From Undibacterium umbellatum (GTDB taxonomy: Bacteria > Pseudomonadota > Gammaproteobacteria > Burkholderiales > Burkholderiaceae_D): a DNA stretch of 64,000 nucleotides. Below, piece by piece: positions 42,926 to 52,684 of this stretch. The stretch spans positions 248,001-312,000 of the forward strand of contig NZ_JACOFX010000004.1 of NCBI RefSeq assembly GCF_014284125.1. Direction: 5' to 3'. Within the stretch, counting starts at the first letter, position 1. Every line of letters begins with the position of its first letter. A program made the translations under genes and the position numbers. The notes beneath the pieces are model-generated. The model had not been told where the DNA came from, searched no databases, and worked only from the letters and a program-made list of their open reading frames with translations.

Positions 42926-43551
42926 CTTGCCTGCGTTGTTTGTGTAATTTGCTCTACGCAAAACACCCGCAATTGCTGCAAGACCTGGGCCACGGCCTGA
43001 TTGCTGGCGACAACACCGCCATAGGCATCTTCACTTGCAGTGGCGGTGCTGGCGCTGAATTCGCGCCAGGCAATGATTTGCTGGTTTTGCCGGTCTGACA
43101 GATGAGCGCGCAGTTTGAACTGGATGCTGCTGGGGGTGCTGCTGAAGTCTTGTTGCAGGCTGAGTATTTCCAGGTCCAGCCGATAAGTTGTCAGCACAGC
43201 GCTGGGTGCCTGCAAGACCACCTTGAAGATGCCGCTCGATTCCAGTGCGGTGGCAACCAGGGGCATGAGCATGGCAGCAGGTGGTTTTTGCCACTGGCTT
43301 TGCTGGAATTCTTCGATCTGGTAGGGCTGCCGCATGAAGAGCATGCGACTGGTATCATAACCAGCCGCAGCACGGATATTACCAACCAGGATACTGGCCG
43401 TGGCATTGGCGGGCACAGGTGAACTACTGGGCACGACGGCATCCAGCCTGTACACTGCCATCGGTGGCACATTGGCAGGTTGCAGGGCTGAACAAGCAGT
43501 GAGAGTTGCTACCAGTGTGGCGATCAAACTGATGTGATGTGACTGCTTCAT
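42910..43551 (-). CDS. ABC-type transport auxiliary lipoprotein (PqiC-like)
   Basis: 213 residues with a lipoprotein signal (LIATLVATLTAC, Cys20) and the PqiC/DUF330 domain: YRLDAVVPSSSPVPANATAS, RMLFMRQPYQIEEFQQSQW and TYRLDLEILSLQQDF. These outer-membrane-anchored proteins complete MCE transport systems. It is the last gene of the operon, its start overlapping the MlaD-type gene by 4 bases. Confidence 0.85.
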   Translation of the reverse strand: MKQSHHISLIATLVATLTACSALQPANVPPMAVYRLDAVVPSSSPVPANATASILVGNIRAAAGYDTSRMLFMRQPYQIEEFQQSQWQKPPAAMLMPLVATALESSGIFKVVLQAPSAVLTTYRLDLEILSLQQDFSSTPSSIQFKLRAHLSDRQNQQIIAWREFSASTATASEDAYGGVVASNQAVAQVLQQLRVFCVEQITQTTQARKKQP

Positions 43552-44492
43552 GGCGTGACTCCTTTGGATTCACCCGGACCTGGCGGTGGTGATTGTCGCC
43601 CTCTGATCAGGCTGCTGGGATTGTGTTCGGTCTGTTCTATGAGGCGGGTCATGGCGGCTGACAAGGTCGTCAGTTCTGCCATCAGTCTTTGCAGTTCTGG
43701 CAGCGTGTCGCTGCTTAACTGTCGCACGCCGCCGCCAAGTTCATCGGCAGTTTTCCTGGTGCTGTCGCTGGCCTTGCCTGCCTTGTCTGCCATGCTCGCC
43801 ACTGCATCGGCGCTCTTGCCTATACGCTGGAACAAGGCATCGATCTTGGCACTGGCCTGGGCAGTATTGTGGGTGGTGATGGCGGCATCACTGATAGCCA
43901 CGCGCATGGCATTTTTTTGCGAGGCCAGTGTGTCCATGACGGTGGAGGTGTCACGCAAAATCTTGCTGAAGGCTGCGCGGTTTTCATCGTTCAGGATGGC
44001 ATTCACATTGGCTGCAGTACGGTCGAGATTGGCCAGCACCGCACTCAAGACATTTTCCAGCCTGGCGCTTAAAGAGGGTTTCGTCGGTATCTGTGGATAG
44101 GGTTGGCCTTCTGTTGCCTGTAACAGTGGCGCTGCCGGCGAACCGCCGCTCAACTCTACATAGGCAATACCTGTCAGCCCCTGGGTTTTTAGTACTGCCA
44201 GGGTATCGGTCTTAATGGGTGTGCCAGCGACAATGGCAAACACCAGTTGTACCTGCTGCGGATTGGCTGGGTCCAGGCTGATGCTGCGTACCTTGCCGAC
44301 GTTGACGCCCTGATATTTGACAGGCGCTTCCAGATTCAGGCCTGCCACTGATTCATTGACAATGGATTGGTACAAGACGGTCTGCTGGCGCTTGCCCAAG
44401 CCGACCGACAGCCACAATACCGCAGCCACCAGCAACGCGCCCAGTGCCAGCACAAAGGCGCCAACGGCAGCATAATTTACTTTGGTTTCCAT
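43548..44492 (-). CDS. MlaD-type MCE-domain protein
   Basis: 314 residues. N-terminal anchor (VGAFVLALGALLVAAVLWLSV), MCE domain about residues 40-115 (SVAGLNLEAPVKYQGVNVGK, VRSISLDPANPQQVQLVFAI, TGIAYVELSGG), then a long helical needle-type region ending in a Pro/Gly-rich tail. MCE proteins form hexameric tunnels for lipids across the periplasm. Its start overlaps the ATPase gene by 16 bases, and its end overlaps the lipoprotein gene by 4 bases. Confidence 0.87.
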   Translation of the reverse strand: METKVNYAAVGAFVLALGALLVAAVLWLSVGLGKRQQTVLYQSIVNESVAGLNLEAPVKYQGVNVGKVRSISLDPANPQQVQLVFAIVAGTPIKTDTLAVLKTQGLTGIAYVELSGGSPAAPLLQATEGQPYPQIPTKPSLSARLENVLSAVLANLDRTAANVNAILNDENRAAFSKILRDTSTVMDTLASQKNAMRVAISDAAITTHNTAQASAKIDALFQRIGKSADAVASMADKAGKASDSTRKTADELGGGVRQLSSDTLPELQRLMAELTTLSAAMTRLIEQTEHNPSSLIRGRQSPPPGPGESKGVTP

Positions 44493-45337
44493 GGATTTTC
44501 CTGTGTAGCCCGTTTTTCACTACTATGTTTTTCATTGCTATGAACTTGTTGCTGCGCAGCCCTGCCGCGTGCCCCATCGAAATAATCACGGATGATGGGG
44601 TGCTCCAACTTAGCCAATTCTTCCATGGTGCCCACCGCCAGCACCTTGCCCTCGCCCAGCACTGCCACCCTGTGCGTGACTTGCCATAGCAAATCCAGGT
44701 CATGGGTAATCATCACGATGGTGGGCTGGTAAAGCGCATGCAGATCGCGCAGCAAGGTGTCCAGGCCACCGGCACTGGCGGGGTCCAGGCCGGCAGTCGG
44801 TTCATCGAGGAACAAGAGTTCCGGATCCAGTGCCAATGCCCTCGCCAGTGCAGCACGTTTCAACATGCCACCACTTAATTCTGCCGGGTACAGGCTGGCC
44901 GATTCTGGCTCGAGACCACTCAACGACAATTTCCAGGCAGCGATGTCGTTGATACTGGCATCATCCAGTTCGCTGTGTTCGCGCAATGGCAAGCCTATGT
45001 TTTCTGTGACTGTCAGCGTGCCAAACAAGCCGCCTTTTTGAAACATCACGCCACAGCGTTGACGTAAAGAACTGGCCTGTTCGTCGCTAACGCCAGCCAG
45101 ATCACAACCGAGTACCTTGACCGTACCTGAATCCGGGGTGTGCAGCAGAATCATTTCACGCAGCAAAGTCGATTTGCCAGAACCGCTGCCGCCGACGATC
45201 GCAAATATCTCACCACGGCGTATCTGCAAGTCCAGCCCCTCATGCACGACCTTGTCACCAAAGCGGGTGCAGACTTGCTGCATTTCAATGGCATAGTCAT
45301 AGCTCGCAGCCTGGGGCGTGGACTGAGTATCTGTCAT
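44477..45337 (-). CDS. MlaF-type ABC transporter ATP-binding protein
   Basis: 286-residue ABC ATPase: Walker A GGSGSGKST (residues 49-57), signature LSGGMLKRAALARAL, Walker B LLFLDEPTAGLDP and switch His in MITHDLD. The family-specific loop PAELSGGMLKRA with Met rather than Gln after the signature Gly is typical of MlaF/Ttg2A. It has a Lys/Glu-rich C-terminal tail of about 30 residues. Start and previous stop are fused as TAATG, a 1-base overlap with the permease gene. Confidence 0.9.
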   Translation of the reverse strand: MTDTQSTPQAASYDYAIEMQQVCTRFGDKVVHEGLDLQIRRGEIFAIVGGSGSGKSTLLREMILLHTPDSGTVKVLGCDLAGVSDEQASSLRQRCGVMFQKGGLFGTLTVTENIGLPLREHSELDDASINDIAAWKLSLSGLEPESASLYPAELSGGMLKRAALARALALDPELLFLDEPTAGLDPASAGGLDTLLRDLHALYQPTIVMITHDLDLLWQVTHRVAVLGEGKVLAVGTMEELAKLEHPIIRDYFDGARGRAAQQQVHSNEKHSSEKRATQENPWKPK

Positions 45338-46530
45338 TACAATCCCATCAAATTAAAGATGACAGAGAACACGGCATCCAGCACGATCACAATGAATATC
45401 GCCTGCACCACACTGCGAGTGGTCTGGCGGCCTACACTGTCGGCATTGCCCTTGGTACGAAAACCCTGATAGCAGCCGATGATGACGATCACTGCTGCAA
45501 ACACCAGTGATTTACCCAATCCTATGAGCAAGGTCTTGAGAGGGATTTCTGTGGCAAAGCGGGTCATGAATTCATGCGTGCCCACGTCGAGCTGGCTGCT
45601 GGCCATCAGCATGCCACCTGTGACACCGACCAGATCGGCAAACAGGGTCAGTAGCGGCAAGGCCAGCATTAGCGCCACCAGTTTGGGCAGCACCAGCAAT
45701 TCTATGGGCTTGATACCTATGGTTTGCAGGGCATCGATTTCCTCGGTCACGACCATGGTGCCTATCTGCGCTGCATAGGCAGAACCAGAACGACCGGCGA
45801 TGATGATGGCAGTAATCAGTGGTGCAAATTCGCGTAGCATGGCATAGCCAACCAGCTCGACCACGAAAATATTCGCGCCATAATGCTTGAGCTGGTCTGC
45901 GCCCTGGTAGGCGATTACGATGCCCAGCAAGAATGAAGTGACACCGACGATGGGCAATGCCTCGAAACCGGCCACCTGGATATTGTGCAGGATAGTACGA
46001 CCACGCCAGCGGCGCGGATGCAGGAACAGACCCAGCAGGCTGAGGGCGGTCTCGCCCATGAAGCTTAACAATGCCAGATTGTCTTTGTACACATCAACAC
46101 TGGCCTTGCCGATTTTTTCCAGCATGCCTGGCGTTTTTTTGACAGGGGTAGCAGCAGGCGGTATTTCACCCAAACCATCCAGCATTTGCTGATATTGCGC
46201 AGGCCAGCCATTCATCTTCAATTGCACGCCGCTGTCCCGCATTTTTTTCAGACGCGATTGCAATACCCAGGCCGTGATGCTATCGATTTTTTGTATTTGC
46301 TGGCCGTCCAGTTCCACCACTGCTGGATGTCGCATGAGCAAGGCATCCATCTGGCGTATGACCTTGCCTAGTTGGCAGACTGTCCACGTGCCGGAAAATT
46401 CCAGCACTCCTGGTGTCGTTTGCTTGATGCTGGCAGGCATGGGGGCGGGGTCATTGGCAGCTATTTGGCCGGCAACTTTGTTTGTTATGGTCGCGACTGG
46501 TTCAGGGGGGCTGGTGGGGGCGGCGGGCAT
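45337..46530 (-). CDS. MlaE-type permease with fused N-terminal STAS domain
   Basis: 397 residues. Residues about 45-125 form an MlaB-like STAS domain (TPGVLEFSGTWTVCQLGKVI, VVELDGQQIQKIDSITAWVL), fused to the MlaE permease (SFLLGIVIAYQGADQLKHYG, FAPLITAIIIAGRSGSAYAA, then four to five membrane helices). In canonical Mla systems the STAS protein is separate, so this operon encodes its regulatory subunit within the permease. First gene of the four-gene operon permease-ATPase-MCE-lipoprotein. The N-terminal 30 residues are Pro/Ala-rich and the true start could be a later Met. Confidence 0.87.
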   Translation of the reverse strand: MPAAPTSPPEPVATITNKVAGQIAANDPAPMPASIKQTTPGVLEFSGTWTVCQLGKVIRQMDALLMRHPAVVELDGQQIQKIDSITAWVLQSRLKKMRDSGVQLKMNGWPAQYQQMLDGLGEIPPAATPVKKTPGMLEKIGKASVDVYKDNLALLSFMGETALSLLGLFLHPRRWRGRTILHNIQVAGFEALPIVGVTSFLLGIVIAYQGADQLKHYGANIFVVELVGYAMLREFAPLITAIIIAGRSGSAYAAQIGTMVVTEEIDALQTIGIKPIELLVLPKLVALMLALPLLTLFADLVGVTGGMLMASSQLDVGTHEFMTRFATEIPLKTLLIGLGKSLVFAAVIVIIGCYQGFRTKGNADSVGRQTTRSVVQAIFIVIVLDAVFSVIFNLMGL

Positions 46531-47176
46531 GATGATTTATTTTTTGATGCACATGCTGACTAGCTTGCCGTGTTATTGGGTCTTGATCTGTTCGGTGGCG
46601 TACCAAGTTTTATTTTGCTGGCTGGGGTAGTTTTAAGGGGTGCGCATGGCAGTTTGATGAATCGATGATCCCTATCGAAGCATGCATGGGTGATACGCTC
46701 GTTTCCTTCAGCTACGTTATTCCAGCGTGTGGTTAGCTGGAATCCATCGGGCTGGCGTTCCAGCGGAGTTCGTAGCGGGCCACGCAATGTATCAAATTCA
46801 GAATCGAGGATTTACGAATTGGATTTTCAAATACTCTCATCAGTCATTCACGATTGCAGGCCGGGGGTAGCCCGGCGGCTACTCCCTTTTCTTGCTCGCC
46901 AAGAAAAGGAAGCAAAAGAAGGCGACCCAGGCGTCGTCGCCCCTGCGGGGTTCCCGTTTGTGCGGTACAAAAAATGGGAAATGCCCGAAACTCGCTACGC
47001 TCAAACAACGGTCATTTCTTTTTCCATTTTCTGTACCGCACAAACGGCGTCGACACATGGGAACTGCGAACGTCAAAAACAACAGCAACGTCAAAGTCAA
47101 CAGCAACGTCAATACGACCACTATTCATATTGTTCAGTTCATTAAGTACCTATGCAATAAGCTTCCCTTAGCATGA
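46531..47176. other. Intergenic region between the Mla-type and efflux operons
   Basis: 646 bases without a credible gene. It includes the dispersed repeat at 46855-47050 (separate entry) and, at about 47065-47113, an imperfect 18-base tandem repeat (CAACAGCAACGTCAA units, nearly three copies). Bases 46531-46850 show nothing further. Confidence 0.5.
46855..47050. repeat. Dispersed repeat with long inverted arms
   Basis: The left part has a hairpin CTTTTCTTGCTCGCCAAGAAAAG (nested in 46885-46915) followed by AAAAGAAGGCGACCCAGGCG, a combination seen as an intergenic repeat in many Burkholderiales. The right part is a large inverted repeat: GTTTGTGCGGTACA near 46957 against TGTACCGCACAAAC near 47033, with paired ATTTCCCATTTT-type sequences inside. 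Frames across it are artefactual. Confidence 0.6.
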
Positions 47177-48628
47177 TCACTGCCCCCGCCACCCTCCCCC
47201 CAGCGCCTTGTACAAGCCCAGTTGCGCCTGCAATCTGGACAGGCGGATTTGTGTCAGTTGATCCTGTGCCTGGAAACGGCTACGTTGGGCATCGAGCAAG
47301 ACTAGCAGGTCGTCGGTACCGGCGCGGTAGCGCACTTCTGACAGGCGCAAGGCCTGGTCGCTTTCTTGCAGGCTGGCTTGCAGCAGGTTCTCTAGCGACT
47401 GGGCGCGGCTGCTGGCTGCCAGGGCGTTGTCTACGTCGGCCAGGGCAGCCAGTACGGCTTTGCGGTAGGCCAGCAGCAATTCGCGCTGGCGTGATTCAGC
47501 GATGCTGACCTGGCTGCGCAGGCGGCCACCATCAAAGATGGCTTGCGTCAGGCCAGCGGCGATGTTGAAGGTAGTCAATGGGGCATTGACCAGGCCTTGC
47601 AGGCTATCGCTGGCGAGGCCCAGAGAGCTGCTGAGGCTGATGCTGGGGAACAGCGCGGCGCGGGTGGCATCGATGTTGGCGTTGGCAGCCGCCAGTTGCG
47701 CTTCGGCGCTGGCCAGGTCAGGGCGGCGCTGCAAAAGGCTGGCGGGCACTCCGGCTGCCACGGCAGGCAGATTCAATTGCTGTAGCTTGTCACCTGCGAC
47801 CTGGAAGCCAGGTGTTACCTGTCCCAGCAAGATTGCCAGGGCATACAGATATTGCTGTTCTTGCAGTTGCAAGGGTGGGATGGCGGCTTGCTGGTTTAGT
47901 ACGGCGGCACGCTGGCGCGTCAGATCGAGTTGAGCGGCTGCGCCGTAACGCACGCGTGCTTCCACCACTTGCAAGACACGGCGCGCAATTGTCAGGTTTT
48001 CTTGTGCCACGGCCAGACGTTCACGTACTGCCAGGATTTGAAAATAGCCTGTGGCGATACCGGCAACCAGGCTGAGTTGCAGACTGTCGCGATCAAACTG
48101 GCTGGCTTGTTGCTGACTTTTGGCGACACGCACACCAGCGGCATTCTTGCCCCAGAAGTCGAATTCATAACTGGCGCTCAGGCCCAGGCTGGTGCTGTTG
48201 CCACTACTGCTGCTATTGTTATTACTGCCGCCTGCATCAGTAGTTGCCGTGTTGCCGCCACGTGTTTCGCGATGCGATACACCAGCAGAACCAGACAACA
48301 CAGGAAACAGCGATGCCCCGGCGATGCGGGCCTGCGCTTCTGCCTGCACGATACGTTCAGCGGCCATGCCGAGATCAGGATTATTTTGCAAACCTAGCGC
48401 GATCAGGCTATCCAGTTCAGGTGAAGCAAAATCTTGCCACCATGTCGCAGTGATCGTGCTGGCAGAACTTGCCTGTGCCTCTGACCATTGTGCAGGCAGG
48501 TCTTTCACGACAGAGGCACTGTCCCGACTGGTACTCTGGCTGGCGCAGCCATTGAGTAACAGCAAGATGACAATGGCAAGGCCAAGGCTGAGGCTGGATG
48601 TCAAGGTGTCAGGATAGCGTTTCATCAT
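47177..48628 (-). CDS. TolC-type outer-membrane efflux factor (NodT family)
   Basis: 483 residues with a lipoprotein signal ([14 protein letters not shown]) and the NodT/OprM pattern: [68 protein letters not shown] and [17 protein letters not shown]. It forms the trimeric outer-membrane duct. A Ser/Asn-rich insertion lies around residues 130-150. The gene starts inside the end of the macB-type gene (ATGA overlap) as the third gene of the efflux operon. Confidence 0.9.
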   Translation of the reverse strand: MMKRYPDTLTSSLSLGLAIVILLLLNGCASQSTSRDSASVVKDLPAQWSEAQASSASTITATWWQDFASPELDSLIALGLQNNPDLGMAAERIVQAEAQARIAGASLFPVLSGSAGVSHRETRGGNTATTDAGGSNNNSSSSGNSTSLGLSASYEFDFWGKNAAGVRVAKSQQQASQFDRDSLQLSLVAGIATGYFQILAVRERLAVAQENLTIARRVLQVVEARVRYGAAAQLDLTRQRAAVLNQQAAIPPLQLQEQQYLYALAILLGQVTPGFQVAGDKLQQLNLPAVAAGVPASLLQRRPDLASAEAQLAAANANIDATRAALFPSISLSSSLGLASDSLQGLVNAPLTTFNIAAGLTQAIFDGGRLRSQVSIAESRQRELLLAYRKAVLAALADVDNALAASSRAQSLENLLQASLQESDQALRLSEVRYRAGTDDLLVLLDAQRSRFQAQDQLTQIRLSRLQAQLGLYKALGGGWRGQ

Positions 48629-50610
48629 TTGCCCAGTGCGATAACAGGGTCAACCTGGGCTGCCTTGCGTGCCGGGAAGTAGCCAAACACCAGGCCTATT
48701 GCCAGTGCGCAGCCAAAAGCCAGCACCACCGGTGCGATGGAAAATTGTATCGGTGTGCCAAACATATTGATGATGAGAGCGGCCAGCATGCCCAGTGCCA
48801 CGCCCAGCGCACCACCCAGCACGGATACGACCAGTGCCTCGATCAAGAACTGTTGCAGGATATTGCGCATGCGTGCGCCAGTCGCCATGCGTATGCCAAT
48901 CTCCCGCGTGCGTTCAGTGACGCTGACGAGCATGATATTCATCACGCCTATGCCACCCACCAGCAAGGAAATCGCAGCAACAGAAGCCAGCAATACGGTC
49001 AGGGTATTCTGTGTATCGGTGGCGGTTTCCAGTATGCTGGCCATATTGCGAATCTGGAAATCGACCGCCCGATGGCGTGCCTGTAGCAAGCTGCTGACGG
49101 CATCCTGGGTGGCATCTATGCCTGCTACATCATCGACTGCGACGGTGATGGTGCGTAAAAAGCGCTGGCCAAACAGCCGCAGGCTGCCTGTGCTCAAGGG
49201 TAGAAGTACCACGTCATCCTGATCTTGCCCGCCAGGCGATGCGCCGCGTGCGGCCATCACGCCTATCACCTGGAACAGCACATTATTCAAGACCACATAC
49301 TGGCCTATGGGTTTGCTGTCGCGGCCAAACAGATTATCCACCACGGTCTGTCCCAGCACGACCACGGCGGTGTAGCTGCTGACATCGTCTTCCGAAAAAA
49401 AGCTGCCCTGGCTGACACCCCAGTTGCGCGCCAGTGGAAAGCTGGCCGAAGTGCCGGTGGCCTGGGTCTGGTAATCGGCATTGCCAAAGCGGGCGGTGAC
49501 GCTGCCACCGAGTTCAGGCACGGCTGTCAAGACATTGGGCAAGCTGGCAATAGCGTCGGCATCTGCAGATACCAGTGTCGCCACGCTGCCACCAACGCCA
49601 CGGCGGTTGGGTGCACCAGGGCGCACCACCAGCAAATTACTGCCCATGGAGCTGATGCGTGCCAGCACAGTCTGCTTGGCACCATCGCCTATGGCCAGCA
49701 TGGCAACGACGGAACCAACGCCAATAACGATGCCCAGCAAAGTCAGCACGGTGCGAAACAGATTCGAGCGCAAGGCCCTGAGTGCGGTCTTGGCGGCAGC
49801 CAGCAAACCACTGAGGAATGCTTCACCCCGGTCATCACTGCTGTTGAAAGTATTGTCCAGCGTGGGATTGTCTTTTTGTGCTGCCCTGGATTCAGGCGCT
49901 GTGATATCTGGGCTGCGCGTACCAGAGTCGGCGACGATCATGCCATCCTTGATCTGAATTATGCGATGCGCCTGTTCGGCCACCTCTTGTGCATGGGTGA
50001 TCAGGATGATCGTATGGCCGCGGCGCGACAGGTCTTTCATCAAGGCCATGACTTCGATGCCGCTTTGGGTATCGAGCGCACCGGTAGGCTCATCTGCCAG
50101 CACGATGCGACCTCCATTCATGAGGGCGCGGGCAATCGAGACGCGCTGTTGCTGGCCACCAGACAATTGACTGGGACGGTTACGCAGGCGTTCACCCAAG
50201 CCCAGGGTGGTCAGCAGGGAATTGGCACGCTCACGTCTTTGCAAGGGTGCCACACCGGCATAGAGAGCTGGCACTTCGACATTCTCGACCGCATTTGCAG
50301 TGGGGATAAGGTTGTAACTCTGAAACACAAAACCAAAGGCTTCACGCCGCAAGCGCGCCAGTTCATCGCGCTCGAAACCGGAGACATCATTGCCTTCAAA
50401 CAGATACGTGCCAGACGTGGCGCGGTCCAGGCAGCCGAGTATGTTCATCAGCGTGGTCTTGCCGGAGCCAGATGCGCCCATGATGGCAAGAAATTCACCC
50501 GCATAGATTTTCAGGCTGATGCCATGCAAAATCTCTACTTCCATGTCCGCGGTCTGGTAAGACTTCCTGACATCACGCAATTCTATTAACGGCAGGTCGG
50601 GGCTGCTCAT
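48625..50610 (-). CDS. macB: MacB-type ABC transporter (ATPase-permease fusion)
   Basis: 661 residues. ATPase domain: Walker [10 protein letters not shown] (45-53), signature [15 protein letters not shown], Walker [13 protein letters not shown]. Permease half: first membrane helix [20 protein letters not shown], a large periplasmic domain, and three C-terminal helices, including [36 protein letters not shown], the FtsX/MacB hallmark (positions about 545-580). This matches MacB, which drives efflux of macrolides and peptides with MacA and TolC. Overlaps both neighbours by 4 bases, so the three genes are a coupled operon. Confidence 0.9.
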   Translation of the reverse strand: MSSPDLPLIELRDVRKSYQTADMEVEILHGISLKIYAGEFLAIMGASGSGKTTLMNILGCLDRATSGTYLFEGNDVSGFERDELARLRREAFGFVFQSYNLIPTANAVENVEVPALYAGVAPLQRRERANSLLTTLGLGERLRNRPSQLSGGQQQRVSIARALMNGGRIVLADEPTGALDTQSGIEVMALMKDLSRRGHTIILITHAQEVAEQAHRIIQIKDGMIVADSGTRSPDITAPESRAAQKDNPTLDNTFNSSDDRGEAFLSGLLAAAKTALRALRSNLFRTVLTLLGIVIGVGSVVAMLAIGDGAKQTVLARISSMGSNLLVVRPGAPNRRGVGGSVATLVSADADAIASLPNVLTAVPELGGSVTARFGNADYQTQATGTSASFPLARNWGVSQGSFFSEDDVSSYTAVVVLGQTVVDNLFGRDSKPIGQYVVLNNVLFQVIGVMAARGASPGGQDQDDVVLLPLSTGSLRLFGQRFLRTITVAVDDVAGIDATQDAVSSLLQARHRAVDFQIRNMASILETATDTQNTLTVLLASVAAISLLVGGIGVMNIMLVSVTERTREIGIRMATGARMRNILQQFLIEALVVSVLGGALGVALGMLAALIINMFGTPIQFSIAPVVLAFGCALAIGLVFGYFPARKAAQVDPVIALGK

Positions 50611-52064
50611 CTTGGGCCGCCGCGCTGATTATTGCCGGTCAGGGCGCCACCTGGCGTTGCGGTCGCCGGGGCGGCGGCTGACCTGGTGCCAACCACCACT
50701 TTTTCACCTACTTCCACGCCCGACAGGATTTGCGCCGACACCCGCGTCATGACGCCAACCTGCACTGCCCTTTCGCTGACTTTGCCGTCCGCATCCATGA
50801 CGCTGACCATGGCCTTGCCATCCTTGAACTGGCCACGCGGGTCCTGAGCCGAACCGCCACGCCTGCCAGTTTTCGCAGGCTTGCCATTTTCAGGCACGGC
50901 ATGCAGGGCTGTCAGCGGTACAAAGACGGCATCCCTGGCACTGGCGAGTACAAAGAATACTTGCGCCGTCATTTGCGGCAGCAGGTTCTGGCGTGTATTC
51001 GGCACTTCAAACAGGGCATCGTACAAGACTACGTTATTGACAACATTTGGGGTAGGCGAGATTTGCCTGAGCTTGCCGTAGTAGCGGCGTGTGCTGCCAC
51101 CCAGGGTGGTGAAATATACATCCATACCCAACTTGAGTTTGCCCACATCAGCTTCTGATACCTGTGCCTGCACGGTCATGATGGACAGGTCGGCAATGCG
51201 CATGATGATAGGTGCCTGCTGGTTGGAATTCAGGGTCTGCCCTTGCCGGGCAGTTTGCGAGACTACCGTGCCTGCTATTGGCGCATAGATTTTGGTGTAA
51301 CTCAGATTGGCATCATCACCACGCAGGGTCGATTCAGTCTGTTGCATCTGGGCCTTGAGTGCTGCTACCTGGGCCACGGCAGAACGTTGCTGTGCCTGGG
51401 CGATTTGCAAAGCTTCTTCTGTCGTGGCCTGTTCCTGCATGAGGTTTTTTTGGCGCGTCAGTTGCAGCTCAGCCAGTTGCAGTTGGGCTTGCTTGTCGCT
51501 CAGTTGTGCAGTCTGGTTGCGCAACTGGGCGCGGTCGGCGTCGGCCTTGGACAAATACACGGTGGGGTCTATTTCAGCCAGCAAGTCCCTGGCCTTGACG
51601 ATGGCACCGACTTCCACATGCAGCTTTTTAAGCTGGCCGGATACCTGGGTGCCGACATCGACAAAGTCTTTCGGTTGCAGGCTGCCGGTGGCGGTGATGG
51701 CATCTTCGATATCGGCCTTTTGCACCTGGGCAGTGAGCAGTTTTTCAGCATTGTCTGTACCATCCATGACCAGATTTCGCACATAGATACCCCCGGCAAT
51801 AAACAGGATCAAGGCAACAACGATCGCAGTGATGATGCGAGGGCGTGTCCAGCGACTGTGCGGTCTGATGGCGGGCGTGCTGGTCAGTAATGGCGACGCA
51901 GATGGTGGCTTGCTCACCGGGGTGACAGTAGCGGCATTGGCATCACCAGTCGCCACACTGGCGACTGCGGTATCTGCCATCAATAAGGTAGCTGTGTTGG
52001 CGGTGGCAGATTTTTCAGGGTGCTTTTCTGAAGCAGGCTGAGATGGCAGCTCAGGCGCACTCAT
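50607..52064 (-). CDS. macA: MacA-type periplasmic adaptor
   Basis: About 485 residues if it starts at MSAPELPSQ; the frame continues upstream to a GTG at 52169 with Met candidates at 52136 and 52079, none with a convincing ribosome site. It has an unusual Ala/Thr-rich cytoplasmic segment of about 70 residues before the membrane helix [19 protein letters not shown]. Then come a lipoyl-like domain ([20 protein letters not shown]), a coiled-coil hairpin ([19 protein letters not shown] onward), [10 protein letters not shown] and a C-terminal membrane-proximal domain. The tail is Gly/Arg-rich. The first gene of the MacA-MacB-TolC operon. Confidence 0.85.
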   Translation of the reverse strand: MSAPELPSQPASEKHPEKSATANTATLLMADTAVASVATGDANAATVTPVSKPPSASPLLTSTPAIRPHSRWTRPRIITAIVVALILFIAGGIYVRNLVMDGTDNAEKLLTAQVQKADIEDAITATGSLQPKDFVDVGTQVSGQLKKLHVEVGAIVKARDLLAEIDPTVYLSKADADRAQLRNQTAQLSDKQAQLQLAELQLTRQKNLMQEQATTEEALQIAQAQQRSAVAQVAALKAQMQQTESTLRGDDANLSYTKIYAPIAGTVVSQTARQGQTLNSNQQAPIIMRIADLSIMTVQAQVSEADVGKLKLGMDVYFTTLGGSTRRYYGKLRQISPTPNVVNNVVLYDALFEVPNTRQNLLPQMTAQVFFVLASARDAVFVPLTALHAVPENGKPAKTGRRGGSAQDPRGQFKDGKAMVSVMDADGKVSERAVQVGVMTRVSAQILSGVEVGEKVVVGTRSAAAPATATPGGALTGNNQRGGPR

Positions 52065-52532
52065 GACTTCGCCAGCCATGTAGTCGCTGGCATCACCAAG
52101 AGCAACTTGCGCAAAACCGCTCCAGCGACCCAGCATGGCATTTTCATGCACATGCCTTGTATGGGCCACCGTATTATGCCAGAGCGATTTTGCGGAAGTT
52201 CTCTCATGCGGAATACCCCTGAAAAAGTTGCTGCACTCAGCACTTGCCAGACCCTATGCTGACAGCGCTGCATTGCGACGTCCGTACGCTGGCGAACAGA
52301 CGCGTATTCACTCCTGCAGCAGGATGACGGTGTGCGACCAGATAACAGCACATTTTGAATCCCATGCAAACCAGCATAGCAATGGTGAGACTGGTGCGTA
52401 GCAACAAAATGTATCGCTTTGCATCTAGTTGTAGATATTACCAGTACTGAACACCTGGTCACAAACCAGGTGGACAGCTTCCTTGACCCGGCGCAATCAC
52501 CTTGATCGCGCCCCTGTTATTGAGAGAAAATC
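52065..52532. promoter_or_regulatory. Region upstream of the efflux operon and lmo0937-like gene
   Basis: Intergenic bases between divergent units (the leftmost 105 may be the N-terminal extension of the adaptor). A perfect hairpin CACCTGGT / ACCAGGTG with a 5-base loop lies at 52452-52472 and could be an operator or terminator-like element. No other feature is clear. Confidence 0.4.
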
Positions 52533-52679
52533 ATGCTCTATACTATCGCTATTATTTTACTTGTCTTGTGGCTGCTCGGCATGGTGTCTGCTTACACCAT
52601 CGGCGGTCTTATCCATATCTTGCTGGTGGTTGCCATCGTCATGGTGCTGCTGCGTGTGATACGTGGCGAGCGGCTCTGA
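52533..52679 (+). CDS. lmo0937-family 48-residue membrane protein
   Basis: 48 residues (MLYTIAIILLVLWLLGMVSA, then YTIGGLIHILLVVAIVMVLL, then RVIRGERL): two hydrophobic helices with a GLIHILL turn and a basic tail, exactly the layout of lmo0937-family small membrane proteins. A TGAGAGAAAATC site precedes the ATG. It ends 5 bases before the probable TTG start of the YihY gene, so the two are likely co-transcribed. Confidence 0.8.
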   Translation: MLYTIAIILLVLWLLGMVSAYTIGGLIHILLVVAIVMVLLRVIRGERL

Positions 52680-52684
52680 AGCCT

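Noticed and set aside
46690-47145. Frames of 94-151 residues across the 46.7-47.2 kb repeat region
   Set aside because: They run through a dispersed repeat known to give artefactual frames in several reading frames at once; no consistent start or family.
48598-49086. Plus-strand frames across the MacB gene (including 49225-50589)
   Set aside because: Antisense shadows of the MacB gene rich in His/Gln/Cys with no recognisable domain.
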